A DNA stretch of 34,124 nucleotides from Bdellovibrionota bacterium (GTDB lineage: Bacteria > Bdellovibrionota > Bacteriovoracia > Bacteriovoracales > Bacteriovoracaceae), in assembly GCA_030828105.1 (NCBI GenBank), contig JAURDE010000008.1, positions 1 through 34,124 of the forward strand, written 5' to 3'. Positions 15,500-23,337 of the stretch are shown in pieces. A program made the translations under genes and the position numbers. The notes under the pieces are model-generated. The model had not been told where the DNA came from. It did no database searches and saw nothing but the letters and a program-made list of their open reading frames with translations. The first letter of the stretch is position 1. The number at the start of each line of letters is the position of its first letter.

Positions 15500-16761
15500 A
15501 AGAGACAATATGGAGACCTTATACCCAAGAAAAAACCGCAGCAAATCCCATAAAAATTAAAAAGGCCAAAGGCTGTTATTATATTGACGAAGAAGGTAAT
15601 AGAATATTTGATGGAATATCTAGCTGGTGGGTGAATATTCATGGACATAGCCACCCCTACCTTGCCAAAAAGCTTAGCGAACAAATGGAGCTCGTCCAGC
15701 AAATAATCTTTGCAGGTCATACCCATGAACAGGGAGAGACGTTAGCACAAAGAATTGTTGAGCTATTGGATAACCAGTATCCAAAGGTTTTTTTCTCTGA
15801 CAATGGTTCTACTGCTGTTGAAGTAGGGCTTAAAATGGCCCTTCAATATTGGAGTAATCATCATTTAAAAAAGAATAGAATTGTTGCGTTTAAAAATGGT
15901 TATCATGGCGATACTTTTGGTGCCAGAGCTGTCACTGACGCCATTAAAGAACCTACAGGTTTATCAGAAAATATGACGGATGTTCATTTTATTACAGCTC
16001 CATTGGCCAATGATCCTATTTCCCAGGAAAGCTCCATTAAAGAATTAAAAGATCTACTCTCTCGCTTTAATGATATTGGTGCCTTTATATTTGAACCAAT
16101 GGTTCAAGGTGTTGCTGGAATGAAAATGCAGGATCCTTCAACACTAAATAAACTTCTCAAATTGGCCCATGAGCATCAAGTAATTACAATTGCTGATGAG
16201 GTTATGACTGGCTTCTACCGAACAGGAAAAAGGTTTGCCATTGATTACCTTAAAGAGAAACCAAATATTATTTGCTTGGCCAAGGCCTTAACAGGAGGAA
16301 TTCTTCCCCTATCCCTTACTCTATGTCAGCAAAAAATATATGAGGCCTTTTACTCCGACGACAAAACTAAGGCCTTATTACATGGGCACTCTTTTACTGG
16401 TAATGCTCTAGGGTGTGCAGTGGCAAATGCAAGTCTAGACTTACTAGAGACTGCTGAAACCAAAACTAATATTAAAAACATCGAAAACTTGCATAAGAAT
16501 TTCATGAAAGAAATCGAAGGTGATAATAAATACGAAATTAGGGTAATGGGAACGATCCTTGCTATTGAATTCAAGAATCAGGAAAAGGCCGGTTACTTTA
16601 ACTCATTAAGTGAAACACTTTCTCAATTCTTTATTTCAAAAAATATGCTTTTACGTCCCCTCGGTAATATTATTTATCTTATTCCACCATATTGCACGAC
16701 AGAAGAAGATCTTTTACCCGTTTATCAGGCCTTAAAGGATTTCATTAGGATTCATATATGA
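15496..16761 (+). CDS. bioA: Adenosylmethionine-8-amino-7-oxononanoate aminotransferase
   Basis: This class-III aminotransferase makes 7,8-diaminopelargonate using SAM as amino donor. The N-terminal IWRPYTQ is the BioA hallmark, followed by DGISSWWVNIHGHSHP, FFSDNGSTAVEVGLKMA, YHGDTFGARAVT, the PLP Asp in IADEVMTGFYRTG and the Schiff-base Lys263 in LAKALTGG. The length of 421 is typical. It overlaps bioD by ATGA and its stop overlaps the start of the di-iron protein in the same way, so all five proteins should be made together. Confidence 0.96.
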   Translation: MKETIWRPYTQEKTAANPIKIKKAKGCYYIDEEGNRIFDGISSWWVNIHGHSHPYLAKKLSEQMELVQQIIFAGHTHEQGETLAQRIVELLDNQYPKVFFSDNGSTAVEVGLKMALQYWSNHHLKKNRIVAFKNGYHGDTFGARAVTDAIKEPTGLSENMTDVHFITAPLANDPISQESSIKELKDLLSRFNDIGAFIFEPMVQGVAGMKMQDPSTLNKLLKLAHEHQVITIADEVMTGFYRTGKRFAIDYLKEKPNIICLAKALTGGILPLSLTLCQQKIYEAFYSDDKTKALLHGHSFTGNALGCAVANASLDLLETAETKTNIKNIENLHKNFMKEIEGDNKYEIRVMGTILAIEFKNQEKAGYFNSLSETLSQFFISKNMLLRPLGNIIYLIPPYCTTEEDLLPVYQALKDFIRIHI

Positions 16762-17465
16762 AAAACAATTTCTACTCCACTTGGCACCCAACCGTTGATT
16801 ATGATGATATGAGCATGATCTTATACAAAATCTTAAAGGATAAAGATGCTCATCATCGTTGGTTATTTACTTTAAGTTATTTAGAGAATTGCGGTGCACG
16901 TAAAATTAAACAAATGGAATCCTCTCTATTTCCAAGTTTACTTATTCTAAAACATGGTGCCGAGGAGGCCAGACACGCCTATTTTTTTAGAAGACAAATT
17001 TTAAAACTAGGTAAGGATCCTGATGAGATTATGCCATTTCTTGGAGGGGCCAAAGGTAAAAACTACCTTAACCTCCTTGATGTTAAAATTAGTAAAAATG
17101 TTAAAAGATTATTAAAGCTAGAAGCTTCTGAACTCAAACTCGCAACCTATCTTTTAACAACCTACTGCGTTGAAGTTCGAGCAGAATGGCTCTTTTCTAT
17201 TTACCAAAACCTACTCAATAAACTTGATATAAGTATTAACCTTGCCACTATTCTCAAAGAAGAAGAGAATCACCTTGAGGAAATGATTTTAGAAATTGAA
17301 AAAAATGAAAAAGTTCAAAAACTTATCCCACTTTGCCTTGAAATTGAGGGAGAATTATTTTTCAATCTCTTTGAAAGCATTAGAAAGGAACTTAAATGGA
17401 AGAACTCTGTGGTCAAGTTGAGAGAATCACATTCAGAAATGAAGAATCAGGTTACTCTGTCTTAA
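16758..17465 (+). CDS. Ferritin-like di-iron protein in the biotin operon
   Basis: This all-helical protein of 235 residues has the four-helix di-iron carboxylate pattern. A Glu is in helix 1 (Glu43, SYLENCG), E-x-x-H in helix 2 (Glu70, His73, EEARHAYFF), Glu139 or Glu143 in helix 3 (VEVRAEW) and a second E-x-x-H in helix 4 (Glu169, His172, EEENHLEEM). Such proteins activate oxygen for hydroxylation, desaturation or C-C cleavage. It overlaps bioA by ATGA. bioC and bioH are not in this cluster, so an oxidative step that supplies the pimeloyl moiety, in the manner of the P450 BioI, is a reasonable but untested inference. I do not recognise a named biotin gene. The last 70 bases overlap recD2 in another frame. 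Confidence 0.75.
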   Translation: MKNNFYSTWHPTVDYDDMSMILYKILKDKDAHHRWLFTLSYLENCGARKIKQMESSLFPSLLILKHGAEEARHAYFFRRQILKLGKDPDEIMPFLGGAKGKNYLNLLDVKISKNVKRLLKLEASELKLATYLLTTYCVEVRAEWLFSIYQNLLNKLDISINLATILKEEENHLEEMILEIEKNEKVQKLIPLCLEIEGELFFNLFESIRKELKWKNSVVKLRESHSEMKNQVTLS

Positions 17466-19771
17466 AAATCAAGGCCGATGGACACGGCTTTGATAGAATA
17501 ACTGTCACAGTAAGCTCCCCTCAAATAGTCCCTGGCTCAGAAATGATCTTTAAAGGCACATGGGAATTTCACGATCAGTTTGGACGACAATTTAAGGCCA
17601 TAGACTCAAGTGAAATTTTACCAACAACATTAGAGGGTATGAAAAGGTTTTTAGGCTCTGGTTTAATAAAAGGAATTGGCCCTCAGACAGCAAAAAAAAT
17701 AGTACAGAAATTTGGTGATCAAACATTTCATATTCTCGAACAAGAACCTCAGAAACTTCTTTGCCTTAGAGGAATTACAGAAAAAAAGCTTAAAGGAATC
17801 GAAAGGTCTTGGCAAAAGTACCAAGGAACAAAGCTCGTTTTATCCTTTCTTAAAGAGCACCACCTTCCAACTGGACTTGCCTTAAGGCTCGTAGAAAGCT
17901 TTGGTCATAAAGCTGTTGATATACTCAAAGAGAATCCGTACCAACTCATACGAAAAATAAGAGGACTAGGATTTATCAGCGTAGATCAGATTGCTGAAAA
18001 CCTTGGTTTTCGAAAAGACTGTCATGAAAGAATCATGGCCGGAATTCTTGAAACTCTTTACCAGTCAAAAAATGATGGACATCTTTATTTAACAAAAGAG
18101 CAGTTACTTGAGAGATGCTCCCAACTGCTTGAGCTTGATTTAGAAAAAGAAGTGTTAAATCTAATTAACCAGCTTATCAAAGACGATAAAATAATTTTAG
18201 AAGATCAATGTTACTACTCTAAATCCTCCTATGAAGCAGAATGTAGAGTGGCAAGCAAAATCATCTCACTCAAAGAAAGCACTATCGAAGACCAAAGGTC
18301 TCTATGCCAAGAATGGATAGATGTTTATTGTAAAAAAGAAGAAATAAAATTAAGTCAGCAACAGGCCAAGGCAATAATAGGTATTATTCATCAAGGCTTT
18401 TCTGTGCTCACAGGAGGGCCCGGTGTTGGTAAAACCACCACGACTAAGGTGCTTTTTTATCTTATAAAAGCAATGAAGCTTAATACCGTACTCGCGGCCC
18501 CTACTGGCAGAGCAGCGCAAAGAATGAGTGAGGTTATAGGTGCAGAAGCAAAAACAATTCACCGTTTGCTAAACTTTAATCCTAAGAGAGGACATTTTGA
18601 TCTTAATGAACACAATCCAATAGACTGTGATTTTCTTATAGTTGATGAGTGCTCTATGCTTGATAATGCTCTCACAGATGCCCTTCTTAAAGCTTGTGCC
18701 TCCGATACTCAAGTCCTTTTCATTGGAGACCCAGACCAATTACCAAGTGTTGGTCCAGGAAACATTCTTCATGATATTTTACAATCTAAAATGGTAGCAA
18801 CCTTCAAACTGACAGAGGTTTTCCGACAAGGAAAAGGTTCAAAAATCATAGAAAATGCTCACTCAATTAATAAGGGGAATTACCCTCAAATTAATAGCCC
18901 TTTTGAAAACCCTCAAATATGGAAAGAGCAATATTTTGAAGATGCCATGTTTTTAGAAAGTGAAGAGTTCACAAAAGAACAACAAGAAATCATCCAAAGA
19001 GTCAAGGCCAATAATAATGAGCTTGACTTGCCTGATAAATTTAAACATCTCAACCAAAGCTTTATTAGAAAAGAAGATGATAAAACCCAGTTACTTAAAC
19101 TTCTACAAAAAAAGATTCCTCCCTATAGTTCTTTAAACTTTAATCTTTCGGCCACACAGCTAATCCAAAAACTCTATTTAGAGATTATTCCAAAATATTT
19201 AAAAAATGTAGAAATACAGATTTTAGCTCCCATGAAAACCGGTCCTCTCGGAACAATATCATTAAACAAAATGATACAAAATGCGATCAATCCTCTTCGT
19301 GGAGTAGAATATAAAGGCTTCCGTCCTCATGATCGAATTATACAAACAAGAAACAATTATGATCTCGGTGTTTTCAACGGCGACATAGGTAAAATTATCA
19401 ACATAAATGAAGAAGATGAATTTCTAGAAATCGACTTCTCCACAAAAACGGACAAAGACAAAATAATTACCTATCCTCTTGAAGACATTTTAGACCTAGA
19501 CTTGGCCTATGCTATTACGATACATAAATCTCAAGGGAGTGAGTTTGATGTTGTTTTATTACCGATTACAATGAGCCACTTCACCATGCTCTACCGAAAC
19601 CTAATATACACAGGGCTTACGAGAGCAAAAAAATTGGCCCTTTTTATAGGTAATAAAAGAGCAATGCTTATGGGTATTAAAAACCTCAACCCCACTCAAC
19701 GGCAAACGAAGCTCTCCACCAGACTCAGCTCCAATTTATTAAAATCAGAACAAAAAGGACCCCAAAGCTAA
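17396..19771 (+). CDS. recD2: RecD2-type 5'-3' DNA helicase
   Basis: This 791-residue SF1B helicase is of the type found without RecBC. The order is an N-terminal OB-like domain (GQVERITFRNEESGYSV), helix-hairpin-helix repeats (GLIKGIGPQTAKKIV, RKIRGLGFISVDQIA), Walker A GGPGVGKTTT (about residues 340-349), Walker B LIVDECSM (about 415), GDPDQLPSVGPG, and C-terminal motif VI region AITIHKSQGSEFDVVLL with YTGLTRAKK. It unwinds DNA 5' to 3' in repair. The start fits the family N-terminus and has AAAGGAAC 5 bases upstream, so the 70-base overlap with the di-iron gene is real. Position at the end of the biotin operon suggests at least partial read-through; no internal promoter was identified. Confidence 0.95.
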   Translation: MEELCGQVERITFRNEESGYSVLKIKADGHGFDRITVTVSSPQIVPGSEMIFKGTWEFHDQFGRQFKAIDSSEILPTTLEGMKRFLGSGLIKGIGPQTAKKIVQKFGDQTFHILEQEPQKLLCLRGITEKKLKGIERSWQKYQGTKLVLSFLKEHHLPTGLALRLVESFGHKAVDILKENPYQLIRKIRGLGFISVDQIAENLGFRKDCHERIMAGILETLYQSKNDGHLYLTKEQLLERCSQLLELDLEKEVLNLINQLIKDDKIILEDQCYYSKSSYEAECRVASKIISLKESTIEDQRSLCQEWIDVYCKKEEIKLSQQQAKAIIGIIHQGFSVLTGGPGVGKTTTTKVLFYLIKAMKLNTVLAAPTGRAAQRMSEVIGAEAKTIHRLLNFNPKRGHFDLNEHNPIDCDFLIVDECSMLDNALTDALLKACASDTQVLFIGDPDQLPSVGPGNILHDILQSKMVATFKLTEVFRQGKGSKIIENAHSINKGNYPQINSPFENPQIWKEQYFEDAMFLESEEFTKEQQEIIQRVKANNNELDLPDKFKHLNQSFIRKEDDKTQLLKLLQKKIPPYSSLNFNLSATQLIQKLYLEIIPKYLKNVEIQILAPMKTGPLGTISLNKMIQNAINPLRGVEYKGFRPHDRIIQTRNNYDLGVFNGDIGKIININEEDEFLEIDFSTKTDKDKIITYPLEDILDLDLAYAITIHKSQGSEFDVVLLPITMSHFTMLYRNLIYTGLTRAKKLALFIGNKRAMLMGIKNLNPTQRQTKLSTRLSSNLLKSEQKGPQS

Positions 19772-19916
19772 ATATAGCGAATAAATCTAAGTGTTCTCGA
19801 AAAAATCTCATAGATCACCTCCATTTTATAATTAACCACGAATTAATTCTTTGTGCCATTAAGTTGGTGCTATGCTAATGATATTGTTATTTTTGGTGTC
19901 AATTTGACCATAATTA

Positions 19917-19945
19917 TTGCCTCACCCCATAAATAACGATATAAA
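19917..19945 (+). promoter_or_regulatory. Promoter with -10 6 bases before the ATG
   Basis: TTGCCT (19917-19922) and TATAAA (19940-19945) are 17 bases apart. The -10 ends 6 bases before the ATG at 19952, so the message is probably leaderless. The rest of the 180-base gap after recD2 holds a short palindrome, GTCAA-T-TTGAC (19898-19908), and nothing else I can identify. Confidence 0.45.
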
Positions 19946-19951
19946 TAGAGA

Positions 19952-20650
19952 ATGATTTCACATGACAAAGATTCACCCAAAGATGCCTTATCCAATATTC
20001 TATTTAATATTGTTATACCTGTTTTCATCCTTTCAAAGGGAAGTAATGAACAATACTTAGGTCCTCTCTGGGGACTTATTGTGGCCCTAATATTCCCTCT
20101 AAGTTACGGAATATGGGATCTTGTAAAAAAGAAAAAGTGGAACTTTATTGCTATATTAGGTCTCATTAGTGTTCTACTAACTGGTGGTCTTGCTCTTTTT
20201 AAACTTTCAAGCTTTTGGTTTGCTGTGAAAGAAGCCGCTATTCCTTTGGTCATTGGTATCTTTGTCTTTTTCACCAATAAAACGGAATACAATTTAGTAA
20301 AAATGATCATCCTTAACCCCAAAGTTTTAGAGTTAGAAAAGATTGAGGAACTTGTTGAAAAACATCAAAAGGAATCAGAGTTCGAAAAAATTATTACCAA
20401 CAGTACTTACCTTTTAGTTGCTTCATTTGCTTTAAGTGCGTTGCTTAATTTTTTACTGGCCATCATCATTTTAAAAAGTCCTACTGGCACTGAAGCTTTT
20501 AACCAGGAGCTTGGTAGAATGACGGCCCTTTCTTTTCCAGTAATCATGGTACCATCTACTATTATTTTGGCCATTTCATTATGGTATCTACTGAGGGGAA
20601 TATCTAAGCTTACTGGCGTCCATATCAACGATTTTTTAAAAAATCACTAA
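19952..20650 (+). CDS. VC0807-like integral membrane protein
   Basis: The 232-residue protein has about six predicted membrane helices, near residues 15-28, 36-55, 64-85, 88-106, 150-172 and 193-213. LGPLWGLIVALIFPLSYG, FIAILGLISVLLTGGLAL and WFAVKEAAIPLVIG match what I recall of the VC0807 family. The function of that family is not established. Between helices four and five is a charged loop (residues 110-147). It is a single gene with no Shine-Dalgarno; the promoter places the transcript start at the ATG. Its last 4 bases overlap the convergent ferredoxin/metallo-beta-lactamase gene. Confidence 0.75.
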   Translation: MISHDKDSPKDALSNILFNIVIPVFILSKGSNEQYLGPLWGLIVALIFPLSYGIWDLVKKKKWNFIAILGLISVLLTGGLALFKLSSFWFAVKEAAIPLVIGIFVFFTNKTEYNLVKMIILNPKVLELEKIEELVEKHQKESEFEKIITNSTYLLVASFALSALLNFLLAIIILKSPTGTEAFNQELGRMTALSFPVIMVPSTIILAISLWYLLRGISKLTGVHINDFLKNH

Positions 20651-21525
20651 GCAACTGAATGCATCCATTCAACGGCCTTTTTTATGATGTCTGGGAACTC
20701 ACCTTTCTGGACTTGTCCTCGAGAACCATGTCCTGGAAGAACCCATTCAACATTTTTAAAATCCTGAAGAAGCTCAATAGATTTTATCTGAGTGGTCCAG
20801 TCATACCAACAGGCCTTTCGAAATGAAGCAAAATGTCCTAACCTTCGAATAAATGCAAAATGATCCCCTGTAAAAAGATACTTTCCTTTCCATATAAGGC
20901 ATTGACTACCTTTTGTGTGGCCTGGTGTATGTACAATCACTGCAGAATTTATTTCAGTCCTCTTTTGGTCTAGAATAATTTCAGCATCGCTCACTTTTTG
21001 GGAGTCATAAATTTGTATAATCCTTTTGGCGCCAAAGTACTTAGCAAACTTTTCGGAGTCTCCTATATCATCTTGATGAGATAGAAAAATGTATGAAAGC
21101 CCTCCCATTGCTTCAATTTTATTTACAAGTTTTCTCGTAAACCGAGGGGAGTCAATAAGCCAGTTCCCTTCATTATCTTTTACAAAATATGAATCGGCCC
21201 CAAAAGTCTTACGATGGTTAAAGCCATTTATATAAACATCGCCGTCAATTTGGAGGGGAAATTGATCTCGTGCTTGAAGAAGAATATTTTTATGCTTTGA
21301 TTTTGGCCCAAAACCAATAGCTCCAACAGGGCAACTGAGCAATGCCATCGCACAGTCTAGATATTCTTGTTCGTTAGATGGCTGTTTATTAACGTAAGAA
21401 AACTCTGGATGAACAGCAAAATTAGGTGGAGAAAATCTTCTACAAGCATCGCAATTTATACAAGTTTCATCGACAAAGAGGTCTCCAGCAACATTTTCAT
21501 TAATTGATTTTTTTATATTTGCCAT
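20647..21525 (-). CDS. Ferredoxin-domain / metallo-beta-lactamase fold fusion protein
   Basis: Residues 15-70 form a ferredoxin-like module with Cys22, Cys25, Cys28 and Cys65 (CINCDAC then CPVGAIGF), enough for one 4Fe-4S cluster. Residues 75-290 are a metallo-beta-lactamase fold. The first metal motif is SHQDDIGD rather than H-x-H-x-D-H, followed by HTPGHTKGS, FTGDH and VLPGHGSRG, so the histidine set is altered but largely present. Related fusions occur in cyanobacteria and plants; their reaction is not known to me. The combination suggests a redox-linked hydrolase or oxidoreductase. It has no clear Shine-Dalgarno; CATAAT 6 bases before the ATG suggests a leaderless message. Confidence 0.82.
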   Translation of the reverse strand: MANIKKSINENVAGDLFVDETCINCDACRRFSPPNFAVHPEFSYVNKQPSNEQEYLDCAMALLSCPVGAIGFGPKSKHKNILLQARDQFPLQIDGDVYINGFNHRKTFGADSYFVKDNEGNWLIDSPRFTRKLVNKIEAMGGLSYIFLSHQDDIGDSEKFAKYFGAKRIIQIYDSQKVSDAEIILDQKRTEINSAVIVHTPGHTKGSQCLIWKGKYLFTGDHFAFIRRLGHFASFRKACWYDWTTQIKSIELLQDFKNVEWVLPGHGSRGQVQKGEFPDIIKKAVEWMHSVA

Positions 21526-21531
21526 GGGCCT

Positions 21532-21537
21532 ATTATG
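21532..21537 (-). promoter_or_regulatory. -10-like hexamer 6 bases before the ferredoxin/MBL start
   Basis: On the minus strand CATAAT (five of six matches) is followed by AGGCCC and the ATG at 21525. The -35 region is poor. Together with the lack of a ribosome site it suggests a leaderless transcript. Confidence 0.35.
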
Positions 21538-21551
21538 GCAAATATAACTCC

Positions 21552-22424
21552 CTAATTCCAGCTAAGAGGCTTAGTTTTAGATACACTTTTGGGCCCTCCA
21601 CTGATTCTGTAGAGTTCTGCCTCCATTTTATGATTAAGGACTTGGTATTGCTTTGCGTTTCTGCGGACTTTATTTAATTCTTGCTCAAGACTTTCTGCAA
21701 AAAGCTTAGATTTCTGAAGTTCTTTTTCGAGTTTTTCTTTCTCAGAGATTAATGTTTTAAGCCTGTCCTGAAGGCTTGAAGCAAGAGAGTTATTATTTTC
21801 TAAAATTGACTCTTTTTCCGAATTCCAAGAGTCCTTTTCAAAAAGGTGTTGGTCTTCCATTTCTCTTATTTTAGAATCTAGTTCCTTAGTTTGAGCATCA
21901 GAAATCTTTTTCAACTGACTCATCTCAGAGTCTTTATCTTGAATTATTTTAATCATATTCCTTTGATCATTTTGAAAAGCATCAACCTTTCTTTTTAAGT
22001 CCTTTATTTCTGCTAATCTTTCAGCATCGCGAATTTTTAGATCTTCAATATAAGGCTTTGATCTTTTTAGGAGCTCTAACATTCTTTCTAGTTCTTTTTC
22101 TTTTTTATGTATATTTTGCTTAAGTCCATCAATGATATATATAGAAGTTTCTTCGTCTTTATGGAGATTTCTAATAATCTCTTCTTGCTCATTCAAACGA
22201 CCATTTATCCTTTCATTTTCATCACTAAGATTTTTTAATTCAGACTGCTCTTTAGTTGTTTTATCTTCTAGGGCATGAACTTTTTCTTTTAATTCATCAA
22301 CTTCTCCCTGGCGTGCATCCCAAATAGCTTTAAGCAAACCGTCTCTATCCTTATCTTTAAGAAGTTCAAAGACTGATCTGTTATGCTCCATCATATGAGA
22401 AAAACTTTCGTATATCTTGACCAT
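21552..22424 (-). CDS. Long coiled-coil protein, function unknown
   Basis: The product has 290 residues. A short N-terminal part (MVKIYESFSHMMEHNR, FELLKDKDRDGLLKAIWDAR) is followed from about residue 45 to 265 by an almost unbroken heptad-rich coiled coil with many Glu, Lys and Leu, and a short tail with Lys-Pro-Leu-Ser-Trp-Asn at the end. The start at 22424 is preferred because GGAGAG lies 6 bases upstream; an in-frame TTG at 22439 lies before that site. No signal peptide, so cytoplasmic. It follows the secreted DUF4360-like gene on the same strand but is separated from it by a hairpin. A structural or cell-polarity role would be a guess. Confidence 0.7.
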   Translation of the reverse strand: MVKIYESFSHMMEHNRSVFELLKDKDRDGLLKAIWDARQGEVDELKEKVHALEDKTTKEQSELKNLSDENERINGRLNEQEEIIRNLHKDEETSIYIIDGLKQNIHKKEKELERMLELLKRSKPYIEDLKIRDAERLAEIKDLKRKVDAFQNDQRNMIKIIQDKDSEMSQLKKISDAQTKELDSKIREMEDQHLFEKDSWNSEKESILENNNSLASSLQDRLKTLISEKEKLEKELQKSKLFAESLEQELNKVRRNAKQYQVLNHKMEAELYRISGGPKSVSKTKPLSWN

Positions 22425-22512
22425 TTCACTCTCCAGCAAATGAGTTTCTTTATTTAATTATAGTTGCTACCTGAAAAATTTGCTAGAAAAGCTCACGATA
22501 TTATAACAGAGT

Positions 22513-22536
22513 AAAGGGGGTGGTTATACCCCCTTT
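22513..22536 (-). terminator. Hairpin terminator after the DUF4360-like gene
   Basis: AAAGGGGG and CCCCCTTT form a perfect 8-bp stem with an 8-base loop, starting 2 bases past the stop codon at 22539. The T-run after the stem is short on the minus strand (CCCCCTTTAC) and better on the plus strand, so its strength as a minus-strand terminator is uncertain. Confidence 0.6.
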
Positions 22537-22538
22537 TA

Positions 22539-23132
22539 TTAATGACAACGTCTCCACTTCAGATGATAAACCAAGCCAGCATTCATATCTACTGAATCTA
22601 ACGCTGCCAAGGCCTCCTTTTTAGACTTTAGAAAGAGACTTGTGTTAACCCTCAAATTGACATCTTCGCCACAAGCAGACCAAACAAGAGAACTCATTGC
22701 TAAAGAAGCAGAAAGTAAAAAATCTTTTTCAACTTTCCCTTTAAACAACTTTCTTAGAATTGGGCCTTTTGAGCCTGCAAAAAAATACTCTGACTTAATA
22801 CGTGCAAATGATCTCGATGGTAGAGATACGAAACCACGATAATCTATATCAATAATCGAGACACTAAGGCCTTGAGGTACATGAACTGGTATAGCAAGAT
22901 TGCAAGATTTACGATCTATAGGTTTTCTTCTATTTGTTTCGGTAATAAATTCATCAAAAATAATGCTTAATGACTTAGCGTCTGGAGATAAGGTCACAGA
23001 TGCAGAGCCCGCTGGACATCCATTTCCTCCGTAACCAGGAACTCCTAAAAATATATCATCTGCATAGACCGCAAAAGACAAAAATAAAAGAAGTATAATT
23101 AACTTCGTTGCGTTTCCTAAAGACTTATCCAT
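22539..23132 (-). CDS. Secreted DUF4360-like protein A
   Basis: A signal peptide (basic start, LIILLLFLSFAVYA, cut probably after Ala24) is followed by a mature domain of about 173 residues. The motifs GCPAGSASV, LSPDAKSLSIIFDEF, KSCNLAI, VPQGLSVSI and IDYRGFVSL are those of the DUF4360 family of small secreted proteins of unknown function. Conserved Cys residues suggest disulfides, which fits an extracytoplasmic place. A paralogue lies divergently at 23338; both share GCP, SPD, SIIFD, KSC and DYRGFVS in the same order. The start has AAGGAGGGA upstream, and a 9-bp hairpin lies immediately before that ribosome site. Confidence 0.8.
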   Translation of the reverse strand: MDKSLGNATKLIILLLFLSFAVYADDIFLGVPGYGGNGCPAGSASVTLSPDAKSLSIIFDEFITETNRRKPIDRKSCNLAIPVHVPQGLSVSIIDIDYRGFVSLPSRSFARIKSEYFFAGSKGPILRKLFKGKVEKDFLLSASLAMSSLVWSACGEDVNLRVNTSLFLKSKKEALAALDSVDMNAGLVYHLKWRRCH

Positions 23133-23145
23133 AAAATCCCTCCTT

Positions 23146-23167
23146 AGACTCCAATCTTTTGGAGTCT
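23146..23167 (-). promoter_or_regulatory. Perfect hairpin just before the ribosome site of DUF4360-like gene A
   Basis: AGACTCCAA and TTGGAGTCT pair perfectly around a 4-base loop. On the minus strand the stem ends directly before AAGGAGGGATTTTATG. It could stabilise the 5' end of the message or control access to the ribosome site. The rest of the 205-base divergent gap holds overlapping weak inverted repeats near 23223-23272 (TGACC with GGTCA; GGTGTAT with ATGCACC). Confidence 0.55.
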
Positions 23168-23337
23168 CTATGAATATTGTGAACTCTAGACCATTAAATC
23201 TTTAAACTAAGTTAAAAAGATAATGACCATATGGTGTATTTCGAAAGGTCATGCACCAGGTGGCGCACAATTATCATCAAATCTTGTTCCTTTAGCGATT
23301 TAGGAATAGAACTAAATTCAGGTAAAAAGGAGAATAT

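Noticed and set aside
23223-23272. Possible tRNA or structured RNA gene between the DUF4360-like genes
   Set aside because: The inverted repeats overlap and do not form a cloverleaf; there is no T-loop or anticodon arrangement.
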